Assembly: GCA_026709365.1 (NCBI GenBank)
Contig: JAPOTD010000042.1
Coordinates: 1-54,141, forward strand
From: Gammaproteobacteria bacterium
GTDB lineage: Bacteria > Pseudomonadota > Gammaproteobacteria > Pseudomonadales > Azotimanducaceae
Reading direction: 5' to 3'
Length of the DNA stretch: 54,141 bases
This document shows, in pieces, positions 8,229-16,990 of the stretch; position 1 is the first letter of the stretch, and every line of letters begins with the position of its first letter. The translations under genes and the position numbers were made by a program. The notes under the pieces were generated by a model that saw only the letters and a program-made list of their open reading frames with translations, had not been told where the DNA came from and ran no database searches.

Positions 8229-9247
8229 ACGCACGAATCGGCTTGCTGGGCGGGCTGTTGGCGGCTCAAGTGGCCATCATCGCCGGCCTGCTTCTGGCCA
8301 GCGGCGTGGGAACGGACGCGAGTGCGCCGCAACTGCTCTCCTTCGACCCGGCCAAGGTGACGAAGCTCCGGGTGTCGGGGGACGAGGGCGCCGTGCAGCT
8401 GACCCGAAACGGGGAGGACTGGCGATTGGCGCCGGGTTCGGGTCAGGAGGCAGCGGACGGCCTGCCGGCCGACGGCGGCAAAGTCAGCGAACTGCTCGCC
8501 GACCTCTCCGACCTTGATGCGCCTTGGCCGGTGGCGACCAGCGACGACAGCGCGGAGCGCTTCGAGGTGACCGAGGACAGCCACCAGCGACGTTTGGTGA
8601 TTGAGGACGAGGACGGCCCCATGGCGGACCTGCTGCTGGGCACGTCGCCCGGATACCGCCGGGTCCATGCCCGCGTCAGCGGCCAAAACGATGTGTACAG
8701 CATCGACTTCTCCAACTTTGAGGCACCCACGGACGCCGACCAATGGCTCGACAAGGCCTTGCTGTCGGCCCGGGGCGAGGTGTCGAGCGTCGTGCTTGAG
8801 GATGCTTGGCGCTTGGATAGTCCAGATGGCGAGTGGCGCATTGACGATGCCCCCGCTGACGCCGAAGCGGCCAACGACCTGGTTCGGCGCTTCACCAGCC
8901 TGCAGGTGCTTGGCATGGCGGACCAAGAGGATGAGGCGGATGGCGAAGGCGGTGCGGTCAGCGAGCCGGCGGGCGTGTTCCTAGTGACCGACGCGGACGG
9001 CGAACATCGCCTGGCGCTGTTCCACGAAGCGGAGGAGGACGATTACAGCCTGACGTCGAACCGAGTGCCGGGGCGCTTCGAGCTGGCCACCTACATCGCC
9101 GAGCAGATGCTCGCCGACCCGGCCGACCTGCGGTCGGAGGATGGGGCGAACGGCGCAGCGGACGCTACGGACGAGCCTGCCGAAGATGCGGCCGGGGCTC
9201 AGGAAAATAGGCTCGAAGAGGGTTCGGCTGCGGATCAGGAAGGCTGA
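8225..9247 (+). CDS. DUF4340 domain-containing protein
   Basis: A 340-aa protein with an N-terminal membrane anchor (GLLGGLLAAQVAIIAGLLLA, residues about 6-26), a beta-rich extracytoplasmic region typical of DUF4340 (LSFDPAKVTKLRVSG, LTRNGEDWRL, LLLGTSPGYRRVHARVSG, VYSIDFSNF) and an acidic, Ala-rich C-terminus. DUF4340 proteins commonly accompany GldA/GldFG-type ABC genes, and this one is coupled to them by a 4-bp ATGA overlap. The start at 8225 is chosen over upstream in-frame codons because those lie inside the fused permease gene and translate to low-quality sequence. Molecular role unknown; probably an accessory periplasmic component of the exporter. Confidence 0.87.
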   Translation: MNARIGLLGGLLAAQVAIIAGLLLASGVGTDASAPQLLSFDPAKVTKLRVSGDEGAVQLTRNGEDWRLAPGSGQEAADGLPADGGKVSELLADLSDLDAPWPVATSDDSAERFEVTEDSHQRRLVIEDEDGPMADLLLGTSPGYRRVHARVSGQNDVYSIDFSNFEAPTDADQWLDKALLSARGEVSSVVLEDAWRLDSPDGEWRIDDAPADAEAANDLVRRFTSLQVLGMADQEDEADGEGGAVSEPAGVFLVTDADGEHRLALFHEAEEDDYSLTSNRVPGRFELATYIAEQMLADPADLRSEDGANGAADATDEPAEDAAGAQENRLEEGSAADQEG

Positions 9248-9991
9248 GTGCGGCCCATTTTGGTGCGGCTCGTCGGCTTCGCCATGCTGGCGGCCGTGGC
9301 TGGCTGCACCTCCTCACCACCGCGGTTCGGAGAAGCCGCGCTTGCCGCCGCCCAATCGCCGCGGACTTGGGTGCCCTTGGCGGGCGCTGCGCTGCTGTCG
9401 GTGGGCGATCTCGACGATTCTTTGTCGGAGTGGGCCGCGGATGAGCGGCCCCTCTTCGGCGGCAGTGCCGAGGGGGCCAGCGATGATCTGCGCGACCTTG
9501 CCGTGGCAGGCTACTTGGCCACCGCCCTCGCCGCGCCGACCGAGCGGGGGCGTTGGCGCCGCATCGGCTGGGGGGTGACAGCCCTGTATGCCCAAGGGGG
9601 CGTCGTGGAGGGCCTAAAGGATGTCATCGGACGGCAGCGGCCTGACGGCAGCAATGATCGCGGGTTTCCTGCCGGACACGCCGGGGTGGCCACCAGCGCT
9701 GCCACCTTGGGGCAGCGCAACCTGGACGCCTTGGCCATTGCACCCGGTTGGCGCCTTGGTGCGTCCATCGGCTTCGATGCGCTGGCCGTAGGCACCGCCT
9801 GGGCGCGCATGGAGGCCGAAAAGCATCGCGCGGTCGATGTGCTGGCGGGCTACGCCATCGGCCACTTTGCCGCCGCCTTCGTAGCGGCGGCCTTCATCGA
9901 GCCAGGCCTGCCCGCCGCCGAGCTGTCCTTCCAAGGCGTTGGCAACGGTGGCGCCCTGCGCTTGACCATGCCCCTGCACCCTGCCCGATGA
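9248..9991 (+). CDS. PAP2-family phosphatase, probable lipoprotein
   Basis: A 247-aa protein starting with GTG directly after the preceding TGA. The N-terminus is a lipoprotein signal ending in a VAGC lipobox. The PAP2 acid-phosphatase motifs are present: KDVIGRQRP, FPAGHAG (the PSGH motif with Ala for Ser) and ARMEAEKHRAVDVLAG (histidine nucleophile and aspartate). The family removes phosphate from lipid phosphates such as undecaprenyl-pyrophosphate, phosphatidate or PGP, usually at or outside the inner membrane. Hydrophobic stretches near the C-terminus fit membrane association. It is coupled by a 4-bp overlap to the HAD phosphatase that follows. Confidence 0.85.
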   Translation: MRPILVRLVGFAMLAAVAGCTSSPPRFGEAALAAAQSPRTWVPLAGAALLSVGDLDDSLSEWAADERPLFGGSAEGASDDLRDLAVAGYLATALAAPTERGRWRRIGWGVTALYAQGGVVEGLKDVIGRQRPDGSNDRGFPAGHAGVATSAATLGQRNLDALAIAPGWRLGASIGFDALAVGTAWARMEAEKHRAVDVLAGYAIGHFAAAFVAAAFIEPGLPAAELSFQGVGNGGALRLTMPLHPAR

Positions 9992-10713
9992 AGCTGGCGT
10001 TCCCGGACTATCTGGCTCGGCTGAGTTCCGCGCCGCAGGGGCCGCAAACCGCCTGCTTTGATCTCGACCGTACCCTCATCAATGACTACTCCGTCAAGGC
10101 TTTCTTCCTGGAGGGGGTCAGATCCCGCACGCTGTCCATTTGGGGTCTCGCTGCCCAGTTCGTAGCGCTGTGCAGATACCGCTTCGGCAGCTTGGACTAC
10201 CACGGCGCGATGGGCGCAACGCTCAAGGACTTGGCCAACCTGCCGGAAGCGGAACTGATGGCGATGGGCGAGCGGGCCTTCAAGCGCCGGGTGGCGGCGA
10301 TGATCTATGTTGAAGCGCGAGCCTTGGTCGCTGAACACCGGCGCCTCGGCCATCGGCTGGCGCTGGTCACCTCGGCCACCCGCAGCCAAGCCGCGCCGGT
10401 GGCGGCGAGCTTGTCGATTGCGGATCTGCACTGCACCGAGATGCAGGTGAGCGACGGCCTGCTGACCGGTGAGTTCACGCCCTGCCACGGGGAGGTCAAG
10501 CGCCGCATCGTGCTCGACTGGCTGGCCGAGGAGGGCGTCGATGCGTCACGCACCTACTTTTACTCCGACAGCGATGAGGACCTGCCGCTGCTCGAAGCCG
10601 TCGGCAGGCCAGTGGCGGTGAACGCCAAGCCGCGCTTGGCCGAGATCGCCGCCGAGCGGCGCTGGCCGGAACTGACCTTTATTGAGGCGGGCCTGCCAAC
10701 TGCGGACGTTTGA
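9988..10713 (+). CDS. HAD-IB family hydrolase (SerB-like phosphatase)
   Basis: A 241-aa cytoplasmic HAD phosphatase. Motif I is DLDRT (nucleophile Asp plus acid/base Asp), motif II VTSATRS, a Lys lies in HGEVKRR, and motif IV is YSDSDEDLPLLE. This is the subfamily IB arrangement with a helical cap after motif I, found in phosphoserine phosphatase-like and lipid-associated phosphatases. The ATG at 9988 overlaps the PAP2 stop by four bases and is preferred over in-frame codons inside the PAP2 gene. It is the last gene of the 4411-10713 operon. Two successive phosphatases suggest a phosphorylated lipid or head-group substrate, but that is inference. Confidence 0.88.
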   Translation: MKLAFPDYLARLSSAPQGPQTACFDLDRTLINDYSVKAFFLEGVRSRTLSIWGLAAQFVALCRYRFGSLDYHGAMGATLKDLANLPEAELMAMGERAFKRRVAAMIYVEARALVAEHRRLGHRLALVTSATRSQAAPVAASLSIADLHCTEMQVSDGLLTGEFTPCHGEVKRRIVLDWLAEEGVDASRTYFYSDSDEDLPLLEAVGRPVAVNAKPRLAEIAAERRWPELTFIEAGLPTADV

Positions 10714-10816
10714 TCCACTCACTCCAAGGTTCGGCACACTTCGGGCGTTGTCCCTCGGAGCGAGTTATCGCCCCCGATTCAGATTCGCGCGAGGTTGCTG
10801 AAGCCGAGGCGTCCCC

Positions 10817-11188
10817 TCACCAAGGCACCGCTTGGCGGGTGAAGGCCACGGCAAGGACGTAGCCGACGCTGAGCAGGGCGCCGACCAGGCCAATGGACTT
10901 GAGCGCGGTCGAGCGGCCCCTGAGCGTCAGCACGCCGAAGCCGATGTAGGCGGCAAGGCCGGCCAGCTTGGCGCCCAGCCAGCCCTCAAGCAGCGGGATC
11001 TGCGCCATCACCGCCAAGGCGGCCCCGATGCCAAGCAGCGCCGTGTCGATGACGTGGGGCAGGACGCGCGCCGCCTTCGTCCTGGCCAAGGCGCGGCTGG
11101 CTTGGTCGGCCGACAGCGACCAGAACGCGCGCAGGATGAAGCCGACCACCGTGGCATAGGCTAACATGACGTGCATCGACTTCAGCAT
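10817..11188 (-). CDS. SirB2 family membrane protein
   Basis: A 123-aa protein with four predicted transmembrane helices and the SirB2 pattern (KSMHVMLAYATVVGFILR at the N-terminus, LPHVIDTALLGIGAAL in the middle, GVLTLRGRS near helix 4). The family is named after a Salmonella invasion-regulator locus, but its biochemical role is unknown and it is widespread in non-pathogens. It is divergent from the AGCS symporter. The 103 bp between it and the HAD gene show no clear terminator. Confidence 0.88.
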   Translation of the reverse strand: MLKSMHVMLAYATVVGFILRAFWSLSADQASRALARTKAARVLPHVIDTALLGIGAALAVMAQIPLLEGWLGAKLAGLAAYIGFGVLTLRGRSTALKSIGLVGALLSVGYVLAVAFTRQAVPW

Positions 11189-11238
11189 TTGGGGAGTATC
11201 TCATTTCCACTGGCATTGATGCAGCCATAGACGCCGCC

Positions 11239-12648
11239 ATGCGCCCCTTGGCGGATGCCGTATCGGGGTTCATCTTCTTCGCCGTGCCGGTGGCCGGCGC
11301 CGAACTGCCGTTGATCGTCCTGTGGCTGATCTGCGCCGGGGTGTTCTTCACCGGCTACTTGCGGCTGGTGAACATCCGCGGCTTCAAGCACGCCGTGGAT
11401 CTGGTGCGCGGCAAGCACAAGGCGCCCGGCGACCCGGGCGAGATCAGCCAGTTCCAGGCGCTCACCACTGCGGTGTCCGGCACCGTCGGGATCGGCAACA
11501 TCGCCGGCGTCGCCGTCGCCATTTCCCTAGGCGGGCCCGGCGCCACCCTGTGGCTCATCGTTGCCGGCTTGCTGGGCATGTCCGCCAAGCTCGCGGAATG
11601 CACCCTGGCGGTCATGTACCGCCGGGAGCGGGACGGACAGGTTTCCGGCGGTCCCATGCACTACTTGGAGCGCGGCCTCGCGGCGCGCAATTGGCCCAAA
11701 GTGGGCCGTGCCCTCGGCCTGTTCTACGGCGCCGCCATGGTCATCGGCTGCCTTGGCATCGGCAACATGTTCCAGTCCAACCAAGCCACCGCCATCCTCA
11801 TCGACGTCACCGGCGGCGCCAACAGCGTCTTCGCCGATCGGGCCTGGCTGGCGGGCCTGCTGCTGGCCGCCGCCGTGGCCTTGGTGATCATCGGCGGCAT
11901 CCGCTCCATCGCCAACACCACCGCCAAGCTGGTGCCCGCCATGGCCGGCCTCTACGTCCTAAGCGCGCTCACCATCATCGCCCTGAACGCCGAGGCGCTG
12001 CCAGGCGCCATCGCCGCCATCTGGAATGGCGCCTTCTCTCCCGAAGGGGTCGCCGGCGGCGCCTTGGGGGTGATGATCCTCGGCTTCCGCCGAGCGGTGT
12101 TCTCCAACGAGGCGGGCTTGGGCTCGGCGGCCATCGCCCACGCCGCGGCGCGCACCAAGGAGCCGGTGAGCGAGGGCTTCGTGGCCCTGCTGGAGCCGTT
12201 CATCGACACGGTGGTGATCTGCACCCTGACGGCACTGGTGATCATCACCACGGTGTATGATCCGGCACTGGCGGGCAGCGGCGTCAGCGGCATCGAACTC
12301 ACCACCCGGGCGTTTGCCAGCACCCTGTCCTGGTCGCCGATTCCGCTGTCCATCGCCGCCATCCTGTTCGCCTACTCAACGATCCTGGCCTGGTCATACT
12401 ACGGGCTGAAGGCGTTCACCTACCTAGTGGGCGAAGGGCGCGGCGCCGAATTGGGCTTCAAGCTGTTCTTTTTGACTTTCGTGGTGCTTGGCAGCAGCAT
12501 TCAGCTTGGCGCCTTGGTCGATCTGTCGGACGCCTTGGTGTTCGTGGTGGCCATTCCCAACCTGCTGGGCCTGTACCTGATGGCGCCGCTGATCCGCCGC
12601 GAACTGATCAGCTACGAACGGCGCCTGCGCTCGGCGACGCGGCCATAG
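11239..12648 (+). CDS. Amino acid carrier protein, alanine/glycine:cation symporter (AGCS) family
   Basis: A 469-aa inner-membrane sodium-coupled amino acid importer. The AGCS signature VSGTVGIGNIAGVAVAISLG follows the first helices, and conserved blocks FSNEAGLGSAAIAHAAA and ILAWSYYGLKAF occur later; about ten hydrophobic helices are visible. ATG 11239 is the first canonical start. The frame stays open upstream and a strong GGGGAG lies at 11191-11196, six bases before an in-frame ATT (11203), so a longer N-terminus from a rare start is possible. Likely substrates are alanine or glycine (family knowledge). It stands alone, followed after 55 bp by an unrelated hydrolase. Confidence 0.92.
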   Translation: MRPLADAVSGFIFFAVPVAGAELPLIVLWLICAGVFFTGYLRLVNIRGFKHAVDLVRGKHKAPGDPGEISQFQALTTAVSGTVGIGNIAGVAVAISLGGPGATLWLIVAGLLGMSAKLAECTLAVMYRRERDGQVSGGPMHYLERGLAARNWPKVGRALGLFYGAAMVIGCLGIGNMFQSNQATAILIDVTGGANSVFADRAWLAGLLLAAAVALVIIGGIRSIANTTAKLVPAMAGLYVLSALTIIALNAEALPGAIAAIWNGAFSPEGVAGGALGVMILGFRRAVFSNEAGLGSAAIAHAAARTKEPVSEGFVALLEPFIDTVVICTLTALVIITTVYDPALAGSGVSGIELTTRAFASTLSWSPIPLSIAAILFAYSTILAWSYYGLKAFTYLVGEGRGAELGFKLFFLTFVVLGSSIQLGALVDLSDALVFVVAIPNLLGLYLMAPLIRRELISYERRLRSATRP

Positions 12649-12703
12649 GATGCCAAACTAGCCACAACCAACCAAACCAACCTGAGGACAATCGGAACGA
12701 TTC

Positions 12704-13573
12704 ATGGAAGGACCCACATCGCACATCTACTTCTCGCAACGGCTGCGGCTGCACTACGTCGATTGGGGCAATGAGGACGCGCCGCCGATGCTGCTTGTGC
12801 ATGGCGGCCGCGACCATTGCCGGAACTGGGACTGGGTGGCCCAGGCCTTCCGCGACGAGTACCACATCATCGCCCCGGACCTGCGCGGGCACGGGGATTC
12901 CCAGTGGCTGCTCGGCGGCAGCTACGACCATGTGGACTACGTTTACGACATCGCCCAGCTCCTGCATCAACGCCAGCACACGCCGGTGACCGTCATCGCC
13001 CATTCCCTGGGCGGTTCCATTGCGCTGCTCTACGCCGGTCTCTATCCGGAGACGGTCACCCGGCTGGTGTCCATCGAGGGCATGGGGCCCCCGCCAAGCA
13101 TCATTGAGGAGCGCATCAACCAGCCCGTCGCGGCCCGCCTCACCGCCTGGATCGACGACCTGCGGCGCATTGCCGGGCGCATTCCGCGCCGCTACGGCTC
13201 CCTGGAGGAGGCCTACGAGCGCATGCAAACGGAGAACCCGCACCTGACCGAGGCCCAAGCCCGGCACTTGACCATCCACGGCAGCACCCAGAACGAGGAC
13301 GGCACCTACAGTTGGAAGTTCGACAACTACGTGCGCGCCTTTCCGCCGGTCGGCTTGCCCTACGAGGAGCAGCAGCAACTGCACAGCCGCATCAGTTGCC
13401 CCACGCTGCTGTTCCACGGCCAGGAAAGCTGGGCCTCCAACCCCGCCGAGGACGGCCGGGTCAACAACTTCCAAAACGCCCAAGTGGCCAGCATCGCCAA
13501 TGCCGGGCACTGGGTCCACCATGACCAGCTTGATGAGTTCCTCAGCATCACCCGGGACTTTCTGGCTCGTTAG
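12704..13573 (+). CDS. Alpha/beta hydrolase
   Basis: A 289-aa cytoplasmic hydrolase. The oxyanion region is LLVHGGRDHCRNW, the nucleophile elbow is AHSLGGS (Ser near residue 106), and the catalytic His is in NAGHWVHHDQ close to the C-terminus; the acid is probably the Asp or Glu in the segment after TLLFHGQES. The cap lies between about residues 130 and 220. The fold covers esterases, lactonases, C-C hydrolases and haloalkane-type enzymes, and the substrate cannot be told from sequence. The next gene begins three bases after the stop, so the two are probably co-transcribed. Confidence 0.88.
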   Translation: MEGPTSHIYFSQRLRLHYVDWGNEDAPPMLLVHGGRDHCRNWDWVAQAFRDEYHIIAPDLRGHGDSQWLLGGSYDHVDYVYDIAQLLHQRQHTPVTVIAHSLGGSIALLYAGLYPETVTRLVSIEGMGPPPSIIEERINQPVAARLTAWIDDLRRIAGRIPRRYGSLEEAYERMQTENPHLTEAQARHLTIHGSTQNEDGTYSWKFDNYVRAFPPVGLPYEEQQQLHSRISCPTLLFHGQESWASNPAEDGRVNNFQNAQVASIANAGHWVHHDQLDEFLSITRDFLAR

Positions 13574-13576
13574 CTG

Positions 13577-14647
13577 GTGAGCGAACGGGCCCGGCTGCTG
13601 CACGACAGCCCGTGGCAGGGCGTTGTGAACCTAACGGGCGGCGGTGCTGGCCTGCTCAGCGAGCTGCTCGCTGAAGCCGGCGCCTCACGAACCCTCATCG
13701 AGGCCCGGATTCCATACGCCCAAGCCAGCTTGGACGCCCTGATCGGCGGCCACCCGGACCAAGCCTGCAGCGCACCCACTGGCCGCGCCCTGGCCATGGC
13801 CGCCTTCCAACGCGCCCAGTGCTTCGGCGCCCGGCCCGCCTTTGGCTTCGGCGTCACCGCCAGCCTCGCCACCGAACGGCCGAAGCGGGGCCCCTGCCGC
13901 GCCCATCTCGCCGTGCAGACCTTGGACCGCACCACCCAGACAAAGGTCGAACTGCAGGGCGAGCGCGCCGACCAGGAGGCGGCCTTGGTGGATTTCGCAT
14001 GGCAAGCCCTGTTGGAGTCCCTCGCCCTGAGCGACCCGCCACGGGCCTGTCTTGAGCAGGTGGCCGCCCCGGATGAGTGGCAGGCCCTGGTCGCCGGAGA
14101 TCGCCGCTCGGCGCTCGCCCCGCAAAACCCGGCGCTGATCCTGTGCGGCTCCTTCAACCCCCTGCATGATGGCCACCGGCGCATGATGGCGGTCGCCGAA
14201 GCACGGCTGGGACAGGCCGGAACCTTCGAACTCTCGGTGGAAAACCCGGACAAGCCGCTGCTGGACTACATCGAGATTCAGCAACGGCTGGCGCAGTTTC
14301 AAGGCAAGGTTTGCCTGACCCGCCTGCCCGCCTTCCGGGACAAGGCAATGGAGTTTCCAGGCGCCACTTTCGCCGTCGGCATCGACACCTTGCTGCGCAT
14401 CGCTGATGCGCGCTACTACGGCGGCGAAGCGCAGCGCGATGCGGCCGTCGCCGACCTGCTCGACGCCGGGGCCTCCTTCTTGGTTTTTGGCCGCCTGGTG
14501 GACGGGGCGTTCCAAGGCCTTAGCGACGCCCCGCTGCCGCAGGCTTTGCGCCGCGCCTGCACGGAAGTTCCCGAGGCTGAGTTCCGCGCCGACGTCTCAT
14601 CCACCGAGCTGCGCCGACGCACTACTCCAGATCCTCCAGCCGCTTAG
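13577..14647 (+). CDS. CinA-C/PncC-like domain fused to a nucleotidyltransferase domain
   Basis: A 356-aa two-domain protein from GTG 13577. Residues about 10-150 resemble the CinA C-terminal (nicotinamide-nucleotide amidase) fold: TGGGAGLLSELLAEAGASRT, MAAFQRA, FGFGVTASLATERPKRG. Residues about 180-350 are a cytidylyltransferase-like/NMN adenylyltransferase domain with GSFNPLHDGHRRMM (the HxGH-type nucleotide site, here HDGH) and a C-terminal DVSSTELRRR (an ISSTxIR-like motif). Together these would join nicotinamide-nucleotide deamidation to adenylylation in NAD salvage; that joint role is inference. Its last 26 bases overlap the convergent fpg gene. Confidence 0.82.
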   Translation: MSERARLLHDSPWQGVVNLTGGGAGLLSELLAEAGASRTLIEARIPYAQASLDALIGGHPDQACSAPTGRALAMAAFQRAQCFGARPAFGFGVTASLATERPKRGPCRAHLAVQTLDRTTQTKVELQGERADQEAALVDFAWQALLESLALSDPPRACLEQVAAPDEWQALVAGDRRSALAPQNPALILCGSFNPLHDGHRRMMAVAEARLGQAGTFELSVENPDKPLLDYIEIQQRLAQFQGKVCLTRLPAFRDKAMEFPGATFAVGIDTLLRIADARYYGGEAQRDAAVADLLDAGASFLVFGRLVDGAFQGLSDAPLPQALRRACTEVPEAEFRADVSSTELRRRTTPDPPAA

Positions 14648-15506
14648 GCCAGTTGTCCTTGAGCAGACGCGACAGGGAGCGGTCGGCCAGCAACCGGCCA
14701 TCAGTCTGGCAGCGGGCGCAGTAATTGGCCTCGTTCTCCGCATAGACGATGCGCTGCACTGGGGATCCGCAACGTGGACAGGGCTGGCGGTACTTGCCAT
14801 GCACCGCCATCTCCTTGTGGAAGGCGGTGACTTTGGCCGGAAACCGCCCGCCTGCCTCCAAGCGCAGGCGCTCGGTCCACTCCGTCAGCACTGACCGGCA
14901 GGCCGCAAAGAGCCGCTCGACCTCCTCATCGCTGAGCGCTCCGGCCCGCTTGAACGGCGACAAGCCGACTGTGAGCAGTATCTCGTCGGAATAGGCGTTG
15001 CCGATGCCAGCCAGCACCCGCTGGTCGGTCAGCGCCCGCTTCAGGGTGTGGTTGGCGTTGCGCAGACGGTCCGCAAAAGCCTCCAAGTCAACTTGCAGCA
15101 CCTCCAGTCCGCCTGGGTCCAAAGCCGCCAGTGCGGTCCGTCCCCGCACGAAGCGCAGGGCGGCGCGCTTCTTCCTGCTCGCCTCGGTAAAGACCAGCGT
15201 GCCGGTCGAGAAGTCGAACAGGGCCAGCACGTTGCGTCCTGGCTTGCGCACGCCCTGGGCGCGCCATTGCAGGCGCCCGGAAATCATCAGGTGCACGACC
15301 ATGAAGCAGTCGCCTTCCAACTCAAGCACGATCTGCTTCGCCAAGCGGCGCACGCCTTGCACCCGCAGGCCGCGCACCTCATCCACGCCGGGCGTCACCG
15401 AACGCAGCACGAAAGGGCTCCCAAGGCGCACCCCGTCCAAGGTAGCGCCGAGCAGCCGGGCTTCGAGATGCTCCAAGTAAACGGTCAGATCCGGCATCTC
15501 AGGCAC
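14622..15506 (-). CDS. Formamidopyrimidine-DNA glycosylase (Fpg/Nei family)
   Basis: A 294-aa base-excision repair enzyme that removes oxidised purines and nicks the DNA. The start decides the active site. From GTG 15506 the protein begins MPEMPDLTVYLE, giving the catalytic Pro and Glu just after Met; from the inner ATG 15497 it would begin MPDLTVY and lose the Glu. GGAGGAG lies seven bases before the GTG and supports it. Other hallmarks: the H2TH region VLAGIGNAYSDEILLTVGLS and a C-terminal zinc finger C-x2-C-x16-C-x2-C (CPRCGS ... YCARCQ). It overlaps the end of the MATE gene by eight bases and the convergent fusion gene by 26. Confidence 0.92.
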   Translation of the reverse strand: MPEMPDLTVYLEHLEARLLGATLDGVRLGSPFVLRSVTPGVDEVRGLRVQGVRRLAKQIVLELEGDCFMVVHLMISGRLQWRAQGVRKPGRNVLALFDFSTGTLVFTEASRKKRAALRFVRGRTALAALDPGGLEVLQVDLEAFADRLRNANHTLKRALTDQRVLAGIGNAYSDEILLTVGLSPFKRAGALSDEEVERLFAACRSVLTEWTERLRLEAGGRFPAKVTAFHKEMAVHGKYRQPCPRCGSPVQRIVYAENEANYCARCQTDGRLLADRSLSRLLKDNWPKRLEDLE

Positions 15507-16875
15507 GTTGCCGCTCCTCCATGGACACTGCGGTGCGCCATCGCCCGCGGCGAAAGCGCGCGACCAGCATGCAGGCCTTGAGCAGGTAGTCGCCCACCAT
15601 TGCCGAATACACCCAAACCACCGGAAGCTCCAGGTAGGTGAACAGCGCCGCCAAGCCGCAACGCACGCCAACCAGGCCACAGAACGTGGCGATCAGCGGA
15701 AAGCGCGTGTCGCCGGCACCGCGCAGCGCGCCGCCCAGCGCGAACTCCACTGCCAGCAAGGGCATCATGGCGCCCAACACGTAGATCAGGATGATGGTGT
15801 AGCGCACGGTCAGGGGCTCATCGCCAATGAAGTAGGTCGCCAACTCACCCGCGAAGAGCGCCACCAGAAGGCCCAGGCCGCCCATGATCAAGATGGCCAG
15901 CGCACAGGCCCGCCAGCCGCTGCGCACCGCGCCCGGATGGTCGCCGGCGCCGAGATGCTGGCCCACCAGGGTGGAGCCGGCGATGGAGAAGCCGAACCCC
16001 ACGGTGATGCAGACCATCAACAGGTTGCCGCCGACGTTGTAGGCGGCGAAGGCTTCGGTGCCGTAGAAGTTGCCGATCAGCATCAAAAAAATGAAGAAGC
16101 CCACTTGGAACACCACCTGCTCGGCTGCGGCGGGATAGCCGATGTCGAGCAGGCGGCGCAGCCGGGCGCGCCGCCACCAGCCGCTGGCGACATGGCGAAC
16201 GCGAAACTTTTGGTTCAGCCACAGCATGAGCAGCACCGCGCCGCCGATGCTGAACGACAGCCCAGCCGCTGCGGCAACGCCTGCAACGCCCAGGGCCGGA
16301 AAGCCGTAGTGGCCGAAGATCAGCACATAGAGCAACGGCAGGTTGAGTAGGTTGACGCCTATCCCGATCCACAGCGGCGACCAGGCATCGCCGGCGGCGC
16401 GCAGCGCCGCGCTCAGTATGAAGTTGACGGCGAAGGCGAGGTTGAACCAACCGAACATGCGGATGTTGGAGGCCGCCAAGTCCAAGGTCACCGGATCCAA
16501 GCCGAAGAGGCTGGCAACCGGCCGCGCCGCCGTGACCCCGACCGCCATCGCCACCACGGCGAACAGTCCCGCCAGCGCCAGCGAAGCCATGGTGACGCGG
16601 CTGGCCTCGTTGTAGTCGCCGGCCCCCCAAGCCCTTGCGACGAGCGCAGTGGTGCCGGCGCTGACCGCAATCAGGATCGCCTGCATGGCAAAGAACACCC
16701 GCTGGCCGACGCCCACCGCCGCCAACGCCTCCGCACCGAGAGCGCCGACGAACTTGGTCTGCACCAAGGCGACCGCGCTGAAGGCCACGTTGCCGAGAAT
16801 GGATGGAAACGCCAAGGCCCAGATGCCAGGCGGCTCGCGGCCTTCGGGCCTCGGCATGGATGTTGGCGTGGACAC
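15499..16875 (-). CDS. MATE family efflux transporter
   Basis: A 458-aa inner-membrane protein of two homologous bundles totalling about 12 helices. The first half begins WALAFPSILGNVAFSAVALV; conserved GALGAEALAAVGVGQRVFF and ALRAAGDAWSPLWIG blocks and the second-half AFAAYNVGGNLLMVCITVGF are typical of MATE multidrug/Na+ or H+ antiporters. Its final codons overlap the fpg start, so the two are transcribed together. The first ATG lies 115 bp from the divergent AAA gene. Substrate unknown. Confidence 0.92.
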   Translation of the reverse strand: MSTPTSMPRPEGREPPGIWALAFPSILGNVAFSAVALVQTKFVGALGAEALAAVGVGQRVFFAMQAILIAVSAGTTALVARAWGAGDYNEASRVTMASLALAGLFAVVAMAVGVTAARPVASLFGLDPVTLDLAASNIRMFGWFNLAFAVNFILSAALRAAGDAWSPLWIGIGVNLLNLPLLYVLIFGHYGFPALGVAGVAAAAGLSFSIGGAVLLMLWLNQKFRVRHVASGWWRRARLRRLLDIGYPAAAEQVVFQVGFFIFLMLIGNFYGTEAFAAYNVGGNLLMVCITVGFGFSIAGSTLVGQHLGAGDHPGAVRSGWRACALAILIMGGLGLLVALFAGELATYFIGDEPLTVRYTIILIYVLGAMMPLLAVEFALGGALRGAGDTRFPLIATFCGLVGVRCGLAALFTYLELPVVWVYSAMVGDYLLKACMLVARFRRGRWRTAVSMEERQRA

Positions 16876-16990
16876 GATCGGGTTGGTTGAATTCAGGTCG
16901 GGCTTTGGGTTCGAGGTGCGTCGAACTTAAGCCGCTGCCCGCGTAGGCTAACATAGGGACTTAAGGCGGCAATGTCCGCCAAGGCGACGG

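Noticed and set aside
12608-13603. Minus-strand frame of 331 codons
   Set aside because: It is antisense to the alpha/beta hydrolase with clear nucleophile elbow; no family signal of its own.
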